From Pseudanabaenaceae cyanobacterium SKYG29 (GTDB lineage Bacteria > Cyanobacteriota > Cyanobacteriia > Pseudanabaenales > Pseudanabaenaceae): a stretch of 64,000 bases of DNA. The number at the start of each line of letters is the position of its first letter. The first letter of the stretch is position 1. The notes beneath the pieces were generated by a model, which was not told where the DNA came from, made no database searches, and saw nothing but the letters and a program-made list of their open reading frames with translations. Both the position numbers and the translations under genes were made by a program. Location: assembly GCA_025055675.1 (NCBI GenBank), contig JANWWT010000008.1, positions 1 through 64,000 of the forward strand. The letters are read 5' to 3'. Below are positions 55,635 through 64,000 of this stretch, in pieces.

Positions 55635-57436
55635 TTCATCCCTTCTAGCCAAAATGTCCCCATCAGCCCGTGTCCCTTGATTAGCATCTCCCCCCGATAG
55701 GTCAGTTGAAACTCACGCTGTAATCGGCGATATACTGTTTCTGTCACTTGAATTTTTCCGGGCAGACCCTGGGACTGCATACGACTGGCAAGATTAACTG
55801 TCTCCCCCCATAGGTCATAAGCAAATTTTTTCGTGCCGATTACCCCTGCTACTACAGGTCCTGTGTGTAAGCCAATCCGCAAAGTCATAGTCTGGTCTTC
55901 TTCGCCGCGAAATTCTCTGATCACTTCCAGCATTTCTAAAGCCAGGAGAGCCGCTGACCGCAAATGGTCTGGCTGCTGCCCTATCAGCCCCCCTACTGCC
56001 ATGTACTCATCCCCGATCGTTTTAATTTTTTCCAATTGGTACTTCTCCACCAAGGTATCAAAGCGGGAAAAAACGGAATTGAGTAGAGAGACAACCTCCT
56101 GGGGGCTTCTGTGATAGGCGACTTGGGAAAACCCCACAATATCAGCAAACAAAACACTCACGTCGGGATGGGAATCAGCAATGGTGGTAGCTCCCTCCTT
56201 CAGTTTGGCGGCAATCTTAAACGGCAAAATATTCAACAACAACCTCTCGGATTTCTCTTTCTCAACCCGCAGGGCAACCTCTGCCTGTACTCGCTCGGTA
56301 ATGTCACGAAAAAACCAACACACACCATAGAACTGTCCCGTGGGAGAATAGACAGAGCGAGCATAACAATCAAAAATGCGCCCGCTAAATTCCGTCTGTA
56401 ATCTGAGGGTCTCCTCTGGTTGCTGGTACATTGCCTCGATCGCTTCCACCAGGGGGTCAGGCATTTCCGAGTTATGCAACAGGGGGGTAATCAAGCGGTG
56501 TTCACTGCTTGAAAGTAATGTTTCATCCACCTGCCACATTTCCTTGAACAATTGGTTATAGGCAATGATGCGACCTTGGTCATCCACCATCAATACCCCG
56601 TCTTGCTCTACCTCCTTTTGGGCGTTGAGGAAGGCATTGCTGCGCGTGAGATTGGATTCAATCAACTTACGACCTGTGATTTCCCGCGCCACCCAGAGGG
56701 CAGAATCCTCCTCCAGGGGGGAAATATTGGCAGCAAACCACACCTCTTCCTTGTCAATCAACAACTTATACTCCACATCGCAGACATTGTCACGGGTATT
56801 GAGGACAATCTGCACAAAGTCTCGGTAGTCACTAAACTGTTCCGCTAGTAAACGATGGTAGTTTTCCTGCACCCTGTAGGAAAAACGGGAGTTAGTAGTA
56901 ATTGTGCGCTGGTGTTGCCCCCAACGGTCATAAACCAAGATAATATCCGTCATCGATTGCAGGAGAATGCGCAGCTCTGCTTCTGCTTGCATACGGTAGT
57001 TGACTTCTAGTTGCAAGCGTTGATTTTGCGCTTCTAAATCTTTTTTAAGATGTTGTAGGGAGAGGTGATGCTCGATACGAGCTAGTACTTCCTGGGAGTG
57101 AAAGGGTTTGGTGATATAATCAGCCCCACCAATATTAAACCCCATCACCTTGTCGATGATCTCACCGTAGCCACTGATGAATATGACAGGAATATCCTTG
57201 GTGCTGGGGTTACCTTTGATTTGCCGACAGAGGGTGTAGCCGTCTACACCAGGCATCACCACATCCAGTAGAATTAAATCGGGAGGCTCCCGCAGGATCA
57301 ACTCCATGGCTGTGCTACTATCTGTGAGGAAGGTGGGCTGGTAGCCCGATCGCCTCAGTAGATCAACCAACAGCTGAATACTAGTGGGTTTGTCATCAAT
57401 AATTAGAATTTTGGCAGGTGTAATTTCTGCCTTCAT
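55631..57436 (-). CDS. Response regulator/PAS/class III adenylate cyclase
   Basis: The 601-residue protein has an N-terminal receiver domain with phosphoacceptor Asp in [14 protein letters not shown] and the Lys in YITKPF. Two PAS-like regions follow (about residues 155-255 and 275-390), then a class III cyclase domain ([43 protein letters not shown]). The Lys and Asp at the purine-selecting positions favour ATP, so cAMP is the likely product. It sits between era and ccsA, with ATGA overlaps on both sides. Confidence 0.88.
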   Translation of the reverse strand: MKAEITPAKILIIDDKPTSIQLLVDLLRRSGYQPTFLTDSSTAMELILREPPDLILLDVVMPGVDGYTLCRQIKGNPSTKDIPVIFISGYGEIIDKVMGFNIGGADYITKPFHSQEVLARIEHHLSLQHLKKDLEAQNQRLQLEVNYRMQAEAELRILLQSMTDIILVYDRWGQHQRTITTNSRFSYRVQENYHRLLAEQFSDYRDFVQIVLNTRDNVCDVEYKLLIDKEEVWFAANISPLEEDSALWVAREITGRKLIESNLTRSNAFLNAQKEVEQDGVLMVDDQGRIIAYNQLFKEMWQVDETLLSSSEHRLITPLLHNSEMPDPLVEAIEAMYQQPEETLRLQTEFSGRIFDCYARSVYSPTGQFYGVCWFFRDITERVQAEVALRVEKEKSERLLLNILPFKIAAKLKEGATTIADSHPDVSVLFADIVGFSQVAYHRSPQEVVSLLNSVFSRFDTLVEKYQLEKIKTIGDEYMAVGGLIGQQPDHLRSAALLALEMLEVIREFRGEEDQTMTLRIGLHTGPVVAGVIGTKKFAYDLWGETVNLASRMQSQGLPGKIQVTETVYRRLQREFQLTYRGEMLIKGHGLMGTFWLEGMK

Positions 57437-58419
57437 AGAAACCAGCCGTAGCTATGGAGTCCTTTCCCTAGAAAGTTTACCCCCAAATAGCAAGTCCACA
57501 CTACTCCTAAACCTACTGTTGCCAAAATGGCTGGTTTCCGCCCTTGCCAGCCTTTAGTGATCCGCATATGAAGGTAGGCGGCAAATACTAACCAGGTAAT
57601 CAAAGACCAGGTTTCTTTCGGGTCCCAACTCCAGTAAGAACCCCATGCCTCATTTGCCCATACCCCTCCCGCAATGATCCCGATCGTGAGTAAAGGAAAG
57701 CCCAAACCAATCATGCGATAGCTGATGTTGTCCAAAGTTTCTCCTAAAGAGAGTTGCCTGGGAGTAAGAATGACAGGCTTCTGCGTAAGTACTAAAGTAT
57801 TTCCACCATTGCTACTGGCTGACTCTTGCACCTCCAGTGCCTTGGATCGGATGTCTTGGGGCGGCTGACTGTTCATCGGGATACCCAAAGAGTTGCCACT
57901 CAGTTTGACCTCCTGTCCGTGGGTGACCACCAGAAAAGCCAAGGCTAACACACTCCCCAACATCAGTGCCCCATAGCTGAGGAGCATCACTGACACATGC
58001 ATCATCAGCCAGTTAGATTTTAAGGCTGGTACCAGAGGTGCTGCCTGCTGCATTGTCTCTGGTAATTTCAGAGCGGCAAAGGCAATGATCCCTGTGGCCA
58101 GGGGGCTAGTAAAAATGCCAACAATTTTCCTCTCGGTCATCTGTTCTGCCACCAAATGGAAGAGGGTAACTGCCCAAGCCACGAACAACAGGGATTCGTA
58201 GAGATTGCTCAAGGGGAAGTAGCCCGCCTCCAGCCAGCGCGCTAGCAGTAAAGTAGCAATTGCCAGATTAGCTATGACTACAAAAGCCCTCCCCAACAGT
58301 CCTAACCATTGCCCCACCTGGGGAAAGGCTCCCCCTACCCAATAAAACAACATAGCGGCAAATAAAAGGGCAAAGCTGGTGTTATCCAACCACTGTTGTA
58401 ATTCTGTCAGGGAGACCAT
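57433..58419 (-). CDS. ccsA: Cytochrome c biogenesis protein CcsA
   Basis: The 328-residue membrane protein has about eight helices and the haem-handling Trp-rich motif [17 protein letters not shown] conserved [15 protein letters not shown] helix and a C-terminal [20 protein letters not shown] are also present. CcsA works with Ccs1 to attach haem to c-type cytochromes in the thylakoid lumen. A roughly 60-residue hydrophilic loop (about 165-215) is present. It overlaps the cyclase start by ATGA and follows ftrV after 14 bases. Confidence 0.93.
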   Translation of the reverse strand: MVSLTELQQWLDNTSFALLFAAMLFYWVGGAFPQVGQWLGLLGRAFVVIANLAIATLLLARWLEAGYFPLSNLYESLLFVAWAVTLFHLVAEQMTERKIVGIFTSPLATGIIAFAALKLPETMQQAAPLVPALKSNWLMMHVSVMLLSYGALMLGSVLALAFLVVTHGQEVKLSGNSLGIPMNSQPPQDIRSKALEVQESASSNGGNTLVLTQKPVILTPRQLSLGETLDNISYRMIGLGFPLLTIGIIAGGVWANEAWGSYWSWDPKETWSLITWLVFAAYLHMRITKGWQGRKPAILATVGLGVVWTCYLGVNFLGKGLHSYGWFL

Positions 58420-58433
58420 AACTAACCTCGCAG

Positions 58434-58658
58434 CTAAGAAATTAACTCTAGTTCGTCCGCCCCTAGGTGTACGGAAAACCGATCGCCTAACTTCACTTCG
58501 TAGGGGTAATTAGGGGTAATCGGTCTGCCTTCGGGGTCTTGTACTATGTTAACAATTTCCCCTTCCATACCCTGGATATCAATACCCTCCTGGCGGTACT
58601 GGGGGTGGTGATAAACCCGCAGAGATACCTTGATGCGCACGCGGTCGCCAATTTTCAT
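58434..58658 (-). CDS. ftrV: Ferredoxin-thioredoxin reductase variable chain
   Basis: The 74-residue SH3-like protein ([52 protein letters not shown]) is the variable subunit of ferredoxin-thioredoxin reductase. It stabilises the catalytic FtrC subunit that passes photosynthetic electrons to thioredoxin. FtrC is not in this window. Confidence 0.9.
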   Translation of the reverse strand: MKIGDRVRIKVSLRVYHHPQYRQEGIDIQGMEGEIVNIVQDPEGRPITPNYPYEVKLGDRFSVHLGADELELIS

Positions 58659-58671
58659 CCGTGCTTCTCTC

Positions 58672-59076
58672 CTATGCTGTCTGAGCCATCATTATTCTAG
58701 GAGCATGCCCCCAAAATAACTCTAAGCCGTAGAAAGCTCTTTCCTTGGGGGTCATAATATGGACGATCAATTCACCGTAGTCCTGTAAAATCCAACCACT
58801 CTCTTTTTCATTGTTACTGTGACGGGGCTGACGACCGTACTCCTGCCATAGTTTCTCCTCAATCCCCATGGCAATCGCCCGCAACTGTACTCGCGATAGT
58901 CCCGTGACAATTAAAAAATAGTCAGCAATGTAGGAAACTTCCCCCACTGCCAAAATTACTATGTCCTCCCCTTTCCGATCCTGCGCTGCTGCTGCTGCCG
59001 TCAACGTCATTTGATAGCTAGGGTCGGGGATTTTTGTCATAGAGTACGCCAAGTTTGCTGGACTACATTCTCGCAT
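58672..59076 (-). CDS. rsfS: Ribosome silencing factor RsfS
   Basis: RsfS binds ribosomal protein uL14 and blocks subunit joining under starvation. The 134-residue protein has the family core AAAAAQDRKGEDIVILAVGE, VSYIADYFLIVTG, and DYGELIVHIMTPKERAFYGLE. ATG 59076 is the longest start; ATG 59040 (MTKIPDPSYQ) is also possible and neither has a clear ribosome site. It lies between rlmN and ftrV. Confidence 0.9.
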   Translation of the reverse strand: MRECSPANLAYSMTKIPDPSYQMTLTAAAAAQDRKGEDIVILAVGEVSYIADYFLIVTGLSRVQLRAIAMGIEEKLWQEYGRQPRHSNNEKESGWILQDYGELIVHIMTPKERAFYGLELFWGHAPRIMMAQTA

Positions 59077-59102
59077 TTTACTGAGAATTTTCTAAATTTT
59101 TG

Positions 59103-60128
59103 TTAATTTTCTCTAAACTCCCCATAGCGACCCCGTAACTGTCCACAGGCGGCATCGGCTTCTAAACCCCTTGTACGCCGCACACTCACTGCTACTCCTT
59201 CTCGCTCTAGGGTCTGCTGAAATTGGGCTATGGCTTTCTCCCGAGGACGCTGGAAGTCTGCTATACCGATCGGGTTGTAGGGAATGAGGTTGACATGGGA
59301 CTGGAACCCCCGCACCAACTTCGCTAAGAACATAGCGCACTCTATACTGTCATTGACCCCAGCTAGTAGGGTGTATTCAAAACTAACTCGCCTACCTGTT
59401 TTTGCCACATAGTCCTGACAGTCAGCAAGTAAGCGATCGAGGGGATAGCGATCGGCAGCAGGGACCAACCGACGGCGCAACTCCTGGGTAGGGGCATGGA
59501 GACTGACCGCTAAAGTAGCCTGCAGGTCGTAGGTAGCAAGCTGGGCAATTTTCTGGGGGATACCGACGGTGGAAATAGTCATGTGGCGCTGACTGATGCC
59601 TACATCCTGGTGCAGACTGTAGATGGCTCCTACTAAATTCTCTAAGTTGAGCAGGGGTTCTCCCATTCCCATAAACACCAGGTGACTCACCCGCCTCTGC
59701 ATCTGCTGTTGTACTGTCAACACCTGGTCAATGATCTCATGTTCTCTTAAGTTCCTTTGCCAGCCTCCCTTCCCTGTGGCACAAAAAGTACAGCCCATAG
59801 GACAGCCCACCTGGGTTGACACACACACCGTCAGGCGCTTGCTTGTGGGAATCCCCACGGTCTCGATTAGCTTGCCGTCCTCTAACTGCAGGAGAAACTT
59901 CTCTGTACTATCTTTTGCCCTAACTCGGTGTACTACCTGGGACCGACCTACCTTGACATCCCGCAACGCTTCCCGCCATTGCTTGGGTAGGACAGGGATT
60001 TCCCCTAGCTGGCTAACCCCTTTACTATAAATCCATTCGTGTACTTGCTTGCCCCGAAAGGCAGGCTGACCCATCTGCACTGCCCAATCCATCAGCTCCG
60101 ATCGGGATTTACCTAACAGAGTGGTCAT
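59103..60128 (-). CDS. rlmN: Dual-specificity 23S rRNA/tRNA adenine-C2 methyltransferase RlmN
   Basis: The 341-residue radical SAM enzyme has the cluster motif CPMGCTFC, the preceding [10 protein letters not shown], the GMGEPLLN segment, and a C-terminal [15 protein letters not shown] containing the methyl-carrying Cys. It modifies A2503 of 23S rRNA. It is two bases downstream of the PRC-barrel gene. Confidence 0.95.
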   Translation of the reverse strand: MTTLLGKSRSELMDWAVQMGQPAFRGKQVHEWIYSKGVSQLGEIPVLPKQWREALRDVKVGRSQVVHRVRAKDSTEKFLLQLEDGKLIETVGIPTSKRLTVCVSTQVGCPMGCTFCATGKGGWQRNLREHEIIDQVLTVQQQMQRRVSHLVFMGMGEPLLNLENLVGAIYSLHQDVGISQRHMTISTVGIPQKIAQLATYDLQATLAVSLHAPTQELRRRLVPAADRYPLDRLLADCQDYVAKTGRRVSFEYTLLAGVNDSIECAMFLAKLVRGFQSHVNLIPYNPIGIADFQRPREKAIAQFQQTLEREGVAVSVRRTRGLEADAACGQLRGRYGEFREN

Positions 60129-60130
60129 CT

Positions 60131-61024
60131 CTACAGTTCTTCTAGTTCCTCCGGCTGGGGTTGCTTCACTTCCCTTGCCCAGGCACTTTGAATCTGCTGT
60201 TGGGTTGTTTCGTAGTAATCGGGGTCAGGGGGTGGTGGGGGTTCGGGTTCGATGCGTTTCCGTTTCGGGGGTGGTTGCACGGGTACCCTCTCCTCTGCCC
60301 AGTTGTCTTCCTCCTCCCAACTTGGAGTTGCTTCCCGTTGGTAAGTGGGTTTGGGTTTGGTGGGATAGGTGTTTTCTCGCCGTCCCGACCCCAGGGCATT
60401 GGTAGAGATAGAGGCGGGGGGAGGTAGATAGTCTTCCTCGTATTCCTGCTCCCAGGGGGGCTTGCCTAGTCCTAGGGTTTCTAAAATGCCCTTCGTCAGC
60501 TGTTCCAACCGCTCTTCCATGCCCTCTGTCACCACAATCCGTTCCCGCCCCACAGCAATCACTTCGTTCACATCTAGTAAATAAGTACTGATCAGTTGGG
60601 CAGGAATTTGGGGTATAGCAATTGATGCCAGAATCAAATACAGCAAATCCCCCGTTTCTGGGTCAAACTGAAAGTCCCTTACTTTACCTAGGACTTCCCC
60701 CGATTCTGTCACTACTTCACAACCAAGCAAGTTTGTGTATCTTTCACTAACTAAATAGTCCTGTAAAACCCGATCGTTATCTACCAAAATTGCATCGGGT
60801 CCGAGAATGTTAATGTCTTCAAGCGCCATGAAGTAGGTTTCCCCCAGATTGATGGTTGTACCGGGGAGGGTGCGTTCCGACACAGTTAAACCCATAACTT
60901 GCCGCTGGTTCATGTCCACCCATACTTCTGTCACTACCCCCAACCTGCGGGCGGTGGACTGGCTGATAACTTGAGTGCCCAACAGGGAACTACGTTGGCG
61001 GATTTGTTCATCCGTTGTGTTCAT
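60131..61024 (-). CDS. PRC-barrel domain protein
   Basis: The 297-residue protein has two PRC-barrel domains (about residues 10-90 and 95-170: [16 protein letters not shown] and [20 protein letters not shown]). A Pro/Glu-rich low-complexity tail of about 100 residues follows ([19 protein letters not shown]). PRC barrels occur in photosynthetic reaction-centre and RimM proteins; here the role is unknown. A thylakoid or RNA-related function would be guesswork. Confidence 0.8.
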   Translation of the reverse strand: MNTTDEQIRQRSSLLGTQVISQSTARRLGVVTEVWVDMNQRQVMGLTVSERTLPGTTINLGETYFMALEDINILGPDAILVDNDRVLQDYLVSERYTNLLGCEVVTESGEVLGKVRDFQFDPETGDLLYLILASIAIPQIPAQLISTYLLDVNEVIAVGRERIVVTEGMEERLEQLTKGILETLGLGKPPWEQEYEEDYLPPPASISTNALGSGRRENTYPTKPKPTYQREATPSWEEEDNWAEERVPVQPPPKRKRIEPEPPPPPDPDYYETTQQQIQSAWAREVKQPQPEELEEL

Positions 61025-61281
61025 GGATTTAACCTGTATCTCTTGCTGTACTAGCTATGATAGCTTAACTCCATCAGTTGGGAGAAACAACATCTACCCT
61101 ACCGCTAGAAGTTAGCAGAAACTTCAGGAATATAGTGTTTGACTGCCCACACTTGATAGTCTAAAAACCGCCCCAGGAGAGAGAGTAGCGCCAAGAACGA
61201 TCGAAATAGTCTGCCAGCTGGTTTGGTGTATTTGCCTGACAGTTTGCCCCATCAAATTGGGGACTAGTGCAGTTGGGCTAC

Positions 61282-64000
61282 TTACGACTCAAGAGAAATC
61301 TCCGCAAATCCCTGACGCTGTAAGTTCTCACTGATTGCTCTAGGTTCTAGGAAGTGCAACAGATAATCCTTGCCCCCCGCTTTTGTCCCCGTACCGCTCA
61401 GCTTGAACCCACCAAAGGGATGCCGATCGACTAGCGCACCTGTGATACCACGATTGATATAAAGATTACCTACCTCAAAATCAGTTTTTGCCCGTTGGAT
61501 ATGGGAGGGGGTGCGGGAATACAGTCCCCCTGTAAGAGCATAGGCGGTGTTATTGGCAATTTCTAGCGCCCGCTCGAAACTACTAGCTTTTATCACCCCT
61601 AAAACGGGTCCAAAAATTTCCTCCTGGGCGATGGGAGAGGCGGGGTCGAGGTCGGGCACGATCGTGGGGCTGATGTAGTAACCGAAATCAGGGACAGGGG
61701 CAGCTGTAATTGCTTTTGCCGCCATAGCAATATAGGACTGGATTTTGCCCTGGGAGTGGGCATCAATAACTGGACCAACCTGGGTACTAGGCAGATGGGC
61801 TTCCCCAACTATGAGGGTTTGGGTGGCAGCAATGAGGCGTTCTAAAAAGCGATCGTAAATCGTCTCTAGGACAATTGCCCTAGAACAAGCGGAACACTTT
61901 TGCCCGCTATAGCCAAAGGCAGAATGGACTACCCCCACTACCGCTTGGTCGAGGTCGGCACTTTCGTCAATGATGATGGCGTTTTTGCCCCCCATTTCGG
62001 CTACTACCCGTTTCAGGTGCCGTTGCCCAGGGCGTAAAACCGCTGCTTCCGCATAGATAGAACACCCTACTTCCTGGGAGCCAGTAAAAGCATAGAGATG
62101 AACTGCAGGATGACGGACAAGATAGGAACCGATTTCCGCTCCTTTGCCGGGGAGATAGGTAAATACTCCAGGAGGTAATCCCGCTGCTTGCAAAACTTGG
62201 GCAATTTGGGCAGCCACCACCGCTGACTGGGTAGCGGGTTTGAGAATGACTGTATTTCCCGCCACTAGGGCGGCACTGCACATCCCCATGGCAATCGCTA
62301 AGGGGAAATTCCAGGGCGAAATTACTACGGCAATACCCCTAGGTTGGTAGAGATAGAGGTTTTCTTCCCCAGGAACATTACGAGTGAGGGGACGATTGAG
62401 TTTTTCCATCTCTTTGGCGTAATAGCGACAGAAATCGATCGCCTCTGAGACCTCCGCATCGGCTTCACGGATGGGTTTGCCCACTTCCCACATCACCCAG
62501 GCACTGAGTTCGTAGCGTTTTTGCTCCATGATGTCGGCACAGCGGCGGAGAATGTCTGCCCGCTCTTGTACAGGGGTGTGCTTCCAGTCCTTAAATGCTT
62601 TTTGGGCAACAGCAAGGGCACGATCGGTTTGCTCTAAACTGGCCATGCCTACCATACCAACGATCTCTTCATATCGGGACGGATTGACTGAGGGGCTATA
62701 TTCTTTCGTTTCGACAGGTTGACCATTGATGAGGGGGAGATAGGTCTGCTTAAACAGTTGTTTAACTTTAGCGATTGCCTCCTGCTGTTTTTGTCTGGCG
62801 GCTGCCTGGGTGTAATCAGTGTTGGGGGTATTACTAAAGTGATCAAATGTCACTACCTTGGGTTGGGCAAGGGTGGCGATAGGTGCGGGCGGGGCCAGTA
62901 ATTCCTCGATCGGTCGTTTTTCTTTGGTACTCTGGCGTAAAAAGGAACTGTTTGCCGTATTTTCCAACAGCCGTCGAATTAAATAGGACATCCCCGGAAT
63001 CAGCTCCCCGTAGGGACAGTAAATCCGTACCCTATGTCCCATCTTGGCAATTGCTTTCATGTATTGTTCCCCCATACCGTAGAGGGCTTGCACCTCAAAG
63101 CGATCGTGGGGCACTCCCAGTTTTTCTTTCAGGACAATCGCCTTAGCGAGGGAACGCACATTATGACTACCGATTGCTGCTTTGATATATTGGTTGTGCT
63201 CTAACAGAATTGTCAGCAATTTCTCAAAGTTAGCATCTGTCTCTGCTTTGGCGTCAAACACCGGGGCAGTCCAACCTTGCTGATAGGCTTTGATAGTTTC
63301 TTGATCCCAATAAGCCCCTTTGATCAAACGCAGCGTGATGGGGGTACCTCTGTCTTTCACCCAGGCTAATAAGTTATATAAATCCCTTTCACTGTCTCTG
63401 AGATAAGCCTGCAGGGTAAAACCAATATCCGATCGGTGTCTAAACTCTTCTTCCCCACAGATGTCTTGCAAAATCGCCAAGGTCAAATCCTTGTATTGGT
63501 ATTGTTCCATGTCAAAATGGACCGCACAGTTTAGCTGACCCGCCCGTCGCAGTAAGGTGCGAATTGGTACACTTACCCGCTCCTTCGTCTCCTGGGGTGC
63601 CAGAGGATCAAAGTTGGCATAAAAAGCCGTCAGTTTGACCGATACCTGGATTTCCCCTGCCAGACGGCTACGCAACTCCTCCATCAAATCCAGATACTTC
63701 TGTAAATATAACTCTGCCTCTCTCTGACTGATGACCGCTTCCCCCAAAATGTCGATCGTGAAAGCCATCCCTTCTTTGTGTAAACGATCGATCGTTTGCA
63801 GCGCTTCTCGTAGATTTTCCCCACAGATGTAGCGTCTGGCTAGGGCTGAGACTGCGGTAGCAAAGGTATTAGCGGCAATAGCTGCTGCTGGGCTGTCCAA
63901 ATTAAAGTTAAGCAAAGACTGCAAATGGGAGAAAGAAGACAGATACTCTTGCAAATGGCGGGCAATCTCCCGATTACTCTGCAAAGAGGGCAGACAGTCA
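61282..64000 (-). CDS. putA: Bifunctional proline dehydrogenase/1-pyrroline-5-carboxylate dehydrogenase, N-terminus outside the window
   Basis: The visible 905 residues hold a proline dehydrogenase barrel (SVKLTAFYANFDPL, LRLIKGAYWDQE, VQALYGMGEQY, RVRIYCPYGELIPGMSYLIR in two pieces) and an aldehyde dehydrogenase (VISPWNFPLAIAMG, FTGSQEVG, catalytic Cys in SGQKCSACSR). Together they convert proline to glutamate. The reading frame stays open to the window edge; the TTG at 63984 is internal, so the true start and roughly 80 residues lie beyond. No DNA-binding PutA domain is seen in the visible part. Confidence 0.93.
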   Translation of the reverse strand, partial: DCLPSLQSNREIARHLQEYLSSFSHLQSLLNFNLDSPAAAIAANTFATAVSALARRYICGENLREALQTIDRLHKEGMAFTIDILGEAVISQREAELYLQKYLDLMEELRSRLAGEIQVSVKLTAFYANFDPLAPQETKERVSVPIRTLLRRAGQLNCAVHFDMEQYQYKDLTLAILQDICGEEEFRHRSDIGFTLQAYLRDSERDLYNLLAWVKDRGTPITLRLIKGAYWDQETIKAYQQGWTAPVFDAKAETDANFEKLLTILLEHNQYIKAAIGSHNVRSLAKAIVLKEKLGVPHDRFEVQALYGMGEQYMKAIAKMGHRVRIYCPYGELIPGMSYLIRRLLENTANSSFLRQSTKEKRPIEELLAPPAPIATLAQPKVVTFDHFSNTPNTDYTQAAARQKQQEAIAKVKQLFKQTYLPLINGQPVETKEYSPSVNPSRYEEIVGMVGMASLEQTDRALAVAQKAFKDWKHTPVQERADILRRCADIMEQKRYELSAWVMWEVGKPIREADAEVSEAIDFCRYYAKEMEKLNRPLTRNVPGEENLYLYQPRGIAVVISPWNFPLAIAMGMCSAALVAGNTVILKPATQSAVVAAQIAQVLQAAGLPPGVFTYLPGKGAEIGSYLVRHPAVHLYAFTGSQEVGCSIYAEAAVLRPGQRHLKRVVAEMGGKNAIIIDESADLDQAVVGVVHSAFGYSGQKCSACSRAIVLETIYDRFLERLIAATQTLIVGEAHLPSTQVGPVIDAHSQGKIQSYIAMAAKAITAAPVPDFGYYISPTIVPDLDPASPIAQEEIFGPVLGVIKASSFERALEIANNTAYALTGGLYSRTPSHIQRAKTDFEVGNLYINRGITGALVDRHPFGGFKLSGTGTKAGGKDYLLHFLEPRAISENLQRQGFAEISLES

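Overview
The window is chromosomal DNA from an oxygenic cyanobacterium. It carries photosystem II genes (the 5' end of psbA, plus psbU and psbX) and photosystem I genes (psaF, psaJ, btpA). Other cyanobacterial markers are ycf66, a Crr6/DUF1817 homologue, ftrV, ccsA, an RRM-type RNA-binding protein, a psbX-ycf66 pair and a PutA-type proline oxidation enzyme. The hexamer CGATCG, core of the cyanobacterial HIP1 repeat, is very common; I counted 13 in the first 5 kb against about 1.2 expected by chance. I cannot name the genus.

Layout. 1-4.5 kb: psbA start, a CheW-like gene, a YvcK-type gluconeogenesis factor, an anti-sigma-type ATPase, and a rimP-nusA-ylxR operon with no infB behind it. 4.6-14.4 kb: an EF-hand-containing phospholipase D-like protein, an LpxB-like glycosyltransferase, btpA, psbU, nadB, pyrE, coaE, a GH57 enzyme and a GT2 enzyme. 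14.4-17.9 kb: an AT-richer, CGATCG-poor two-gene cassette (SF1-helicase-like NTPase with a ParE/RelE-like N-terminus, plus a coiled-coil protein). This is the best candidate for an undescribed system. 18-24 kb: a membrane protein, a DUF4087-like protein, transaldolase, and a cobalamin-riboswitch-controlled hupE-cobW-cobG-like operon. 24-29 kb: two serine/threonine kinases with N-terminal Cys clusters flank ycf66-psbX.

29-36.5 kb: a decayed transposase, tRNA-Pro(CGG), csaB, crr6-like, gap1-type GAPDH, a PIN/HD-GYP pair and phosphoglucomutase. 36.5-38.7 kb is an accessory patch with tandem coiled-coil paralogues and a broken DUF29 gene. 38.7-47.8 kb: dnaJ, ferredoxin, a cellulose-synthase-like enzyme, rbp, grxC, an S4-domain protein, a MAPEG protein, dnaX, psaJ-psaF and a HEAT-repeat protein. 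47.8-52.3 kb: a non-coding or decayed stretch followed by a feoA-feoB-feoC ferrous iron operon whose FeoA is an unusual fusion. 52.3-54.6 kb is a second accessory patch (orphan ORF, TPR repeats, intact DUF29 gene). 54.6-64 kb: tRNA-Lys(CTT), an era-cyclase-ccsA-ftrV-rsfS-rlmN-PRC-barrel run on one strand, and a truncated putA.

Most genes belong to compact housekeeping operons with stop/start overlaps (ATGA or TAATG) and several convergent tail overlaps. Foreign or decaying material is confined to the patches named above.
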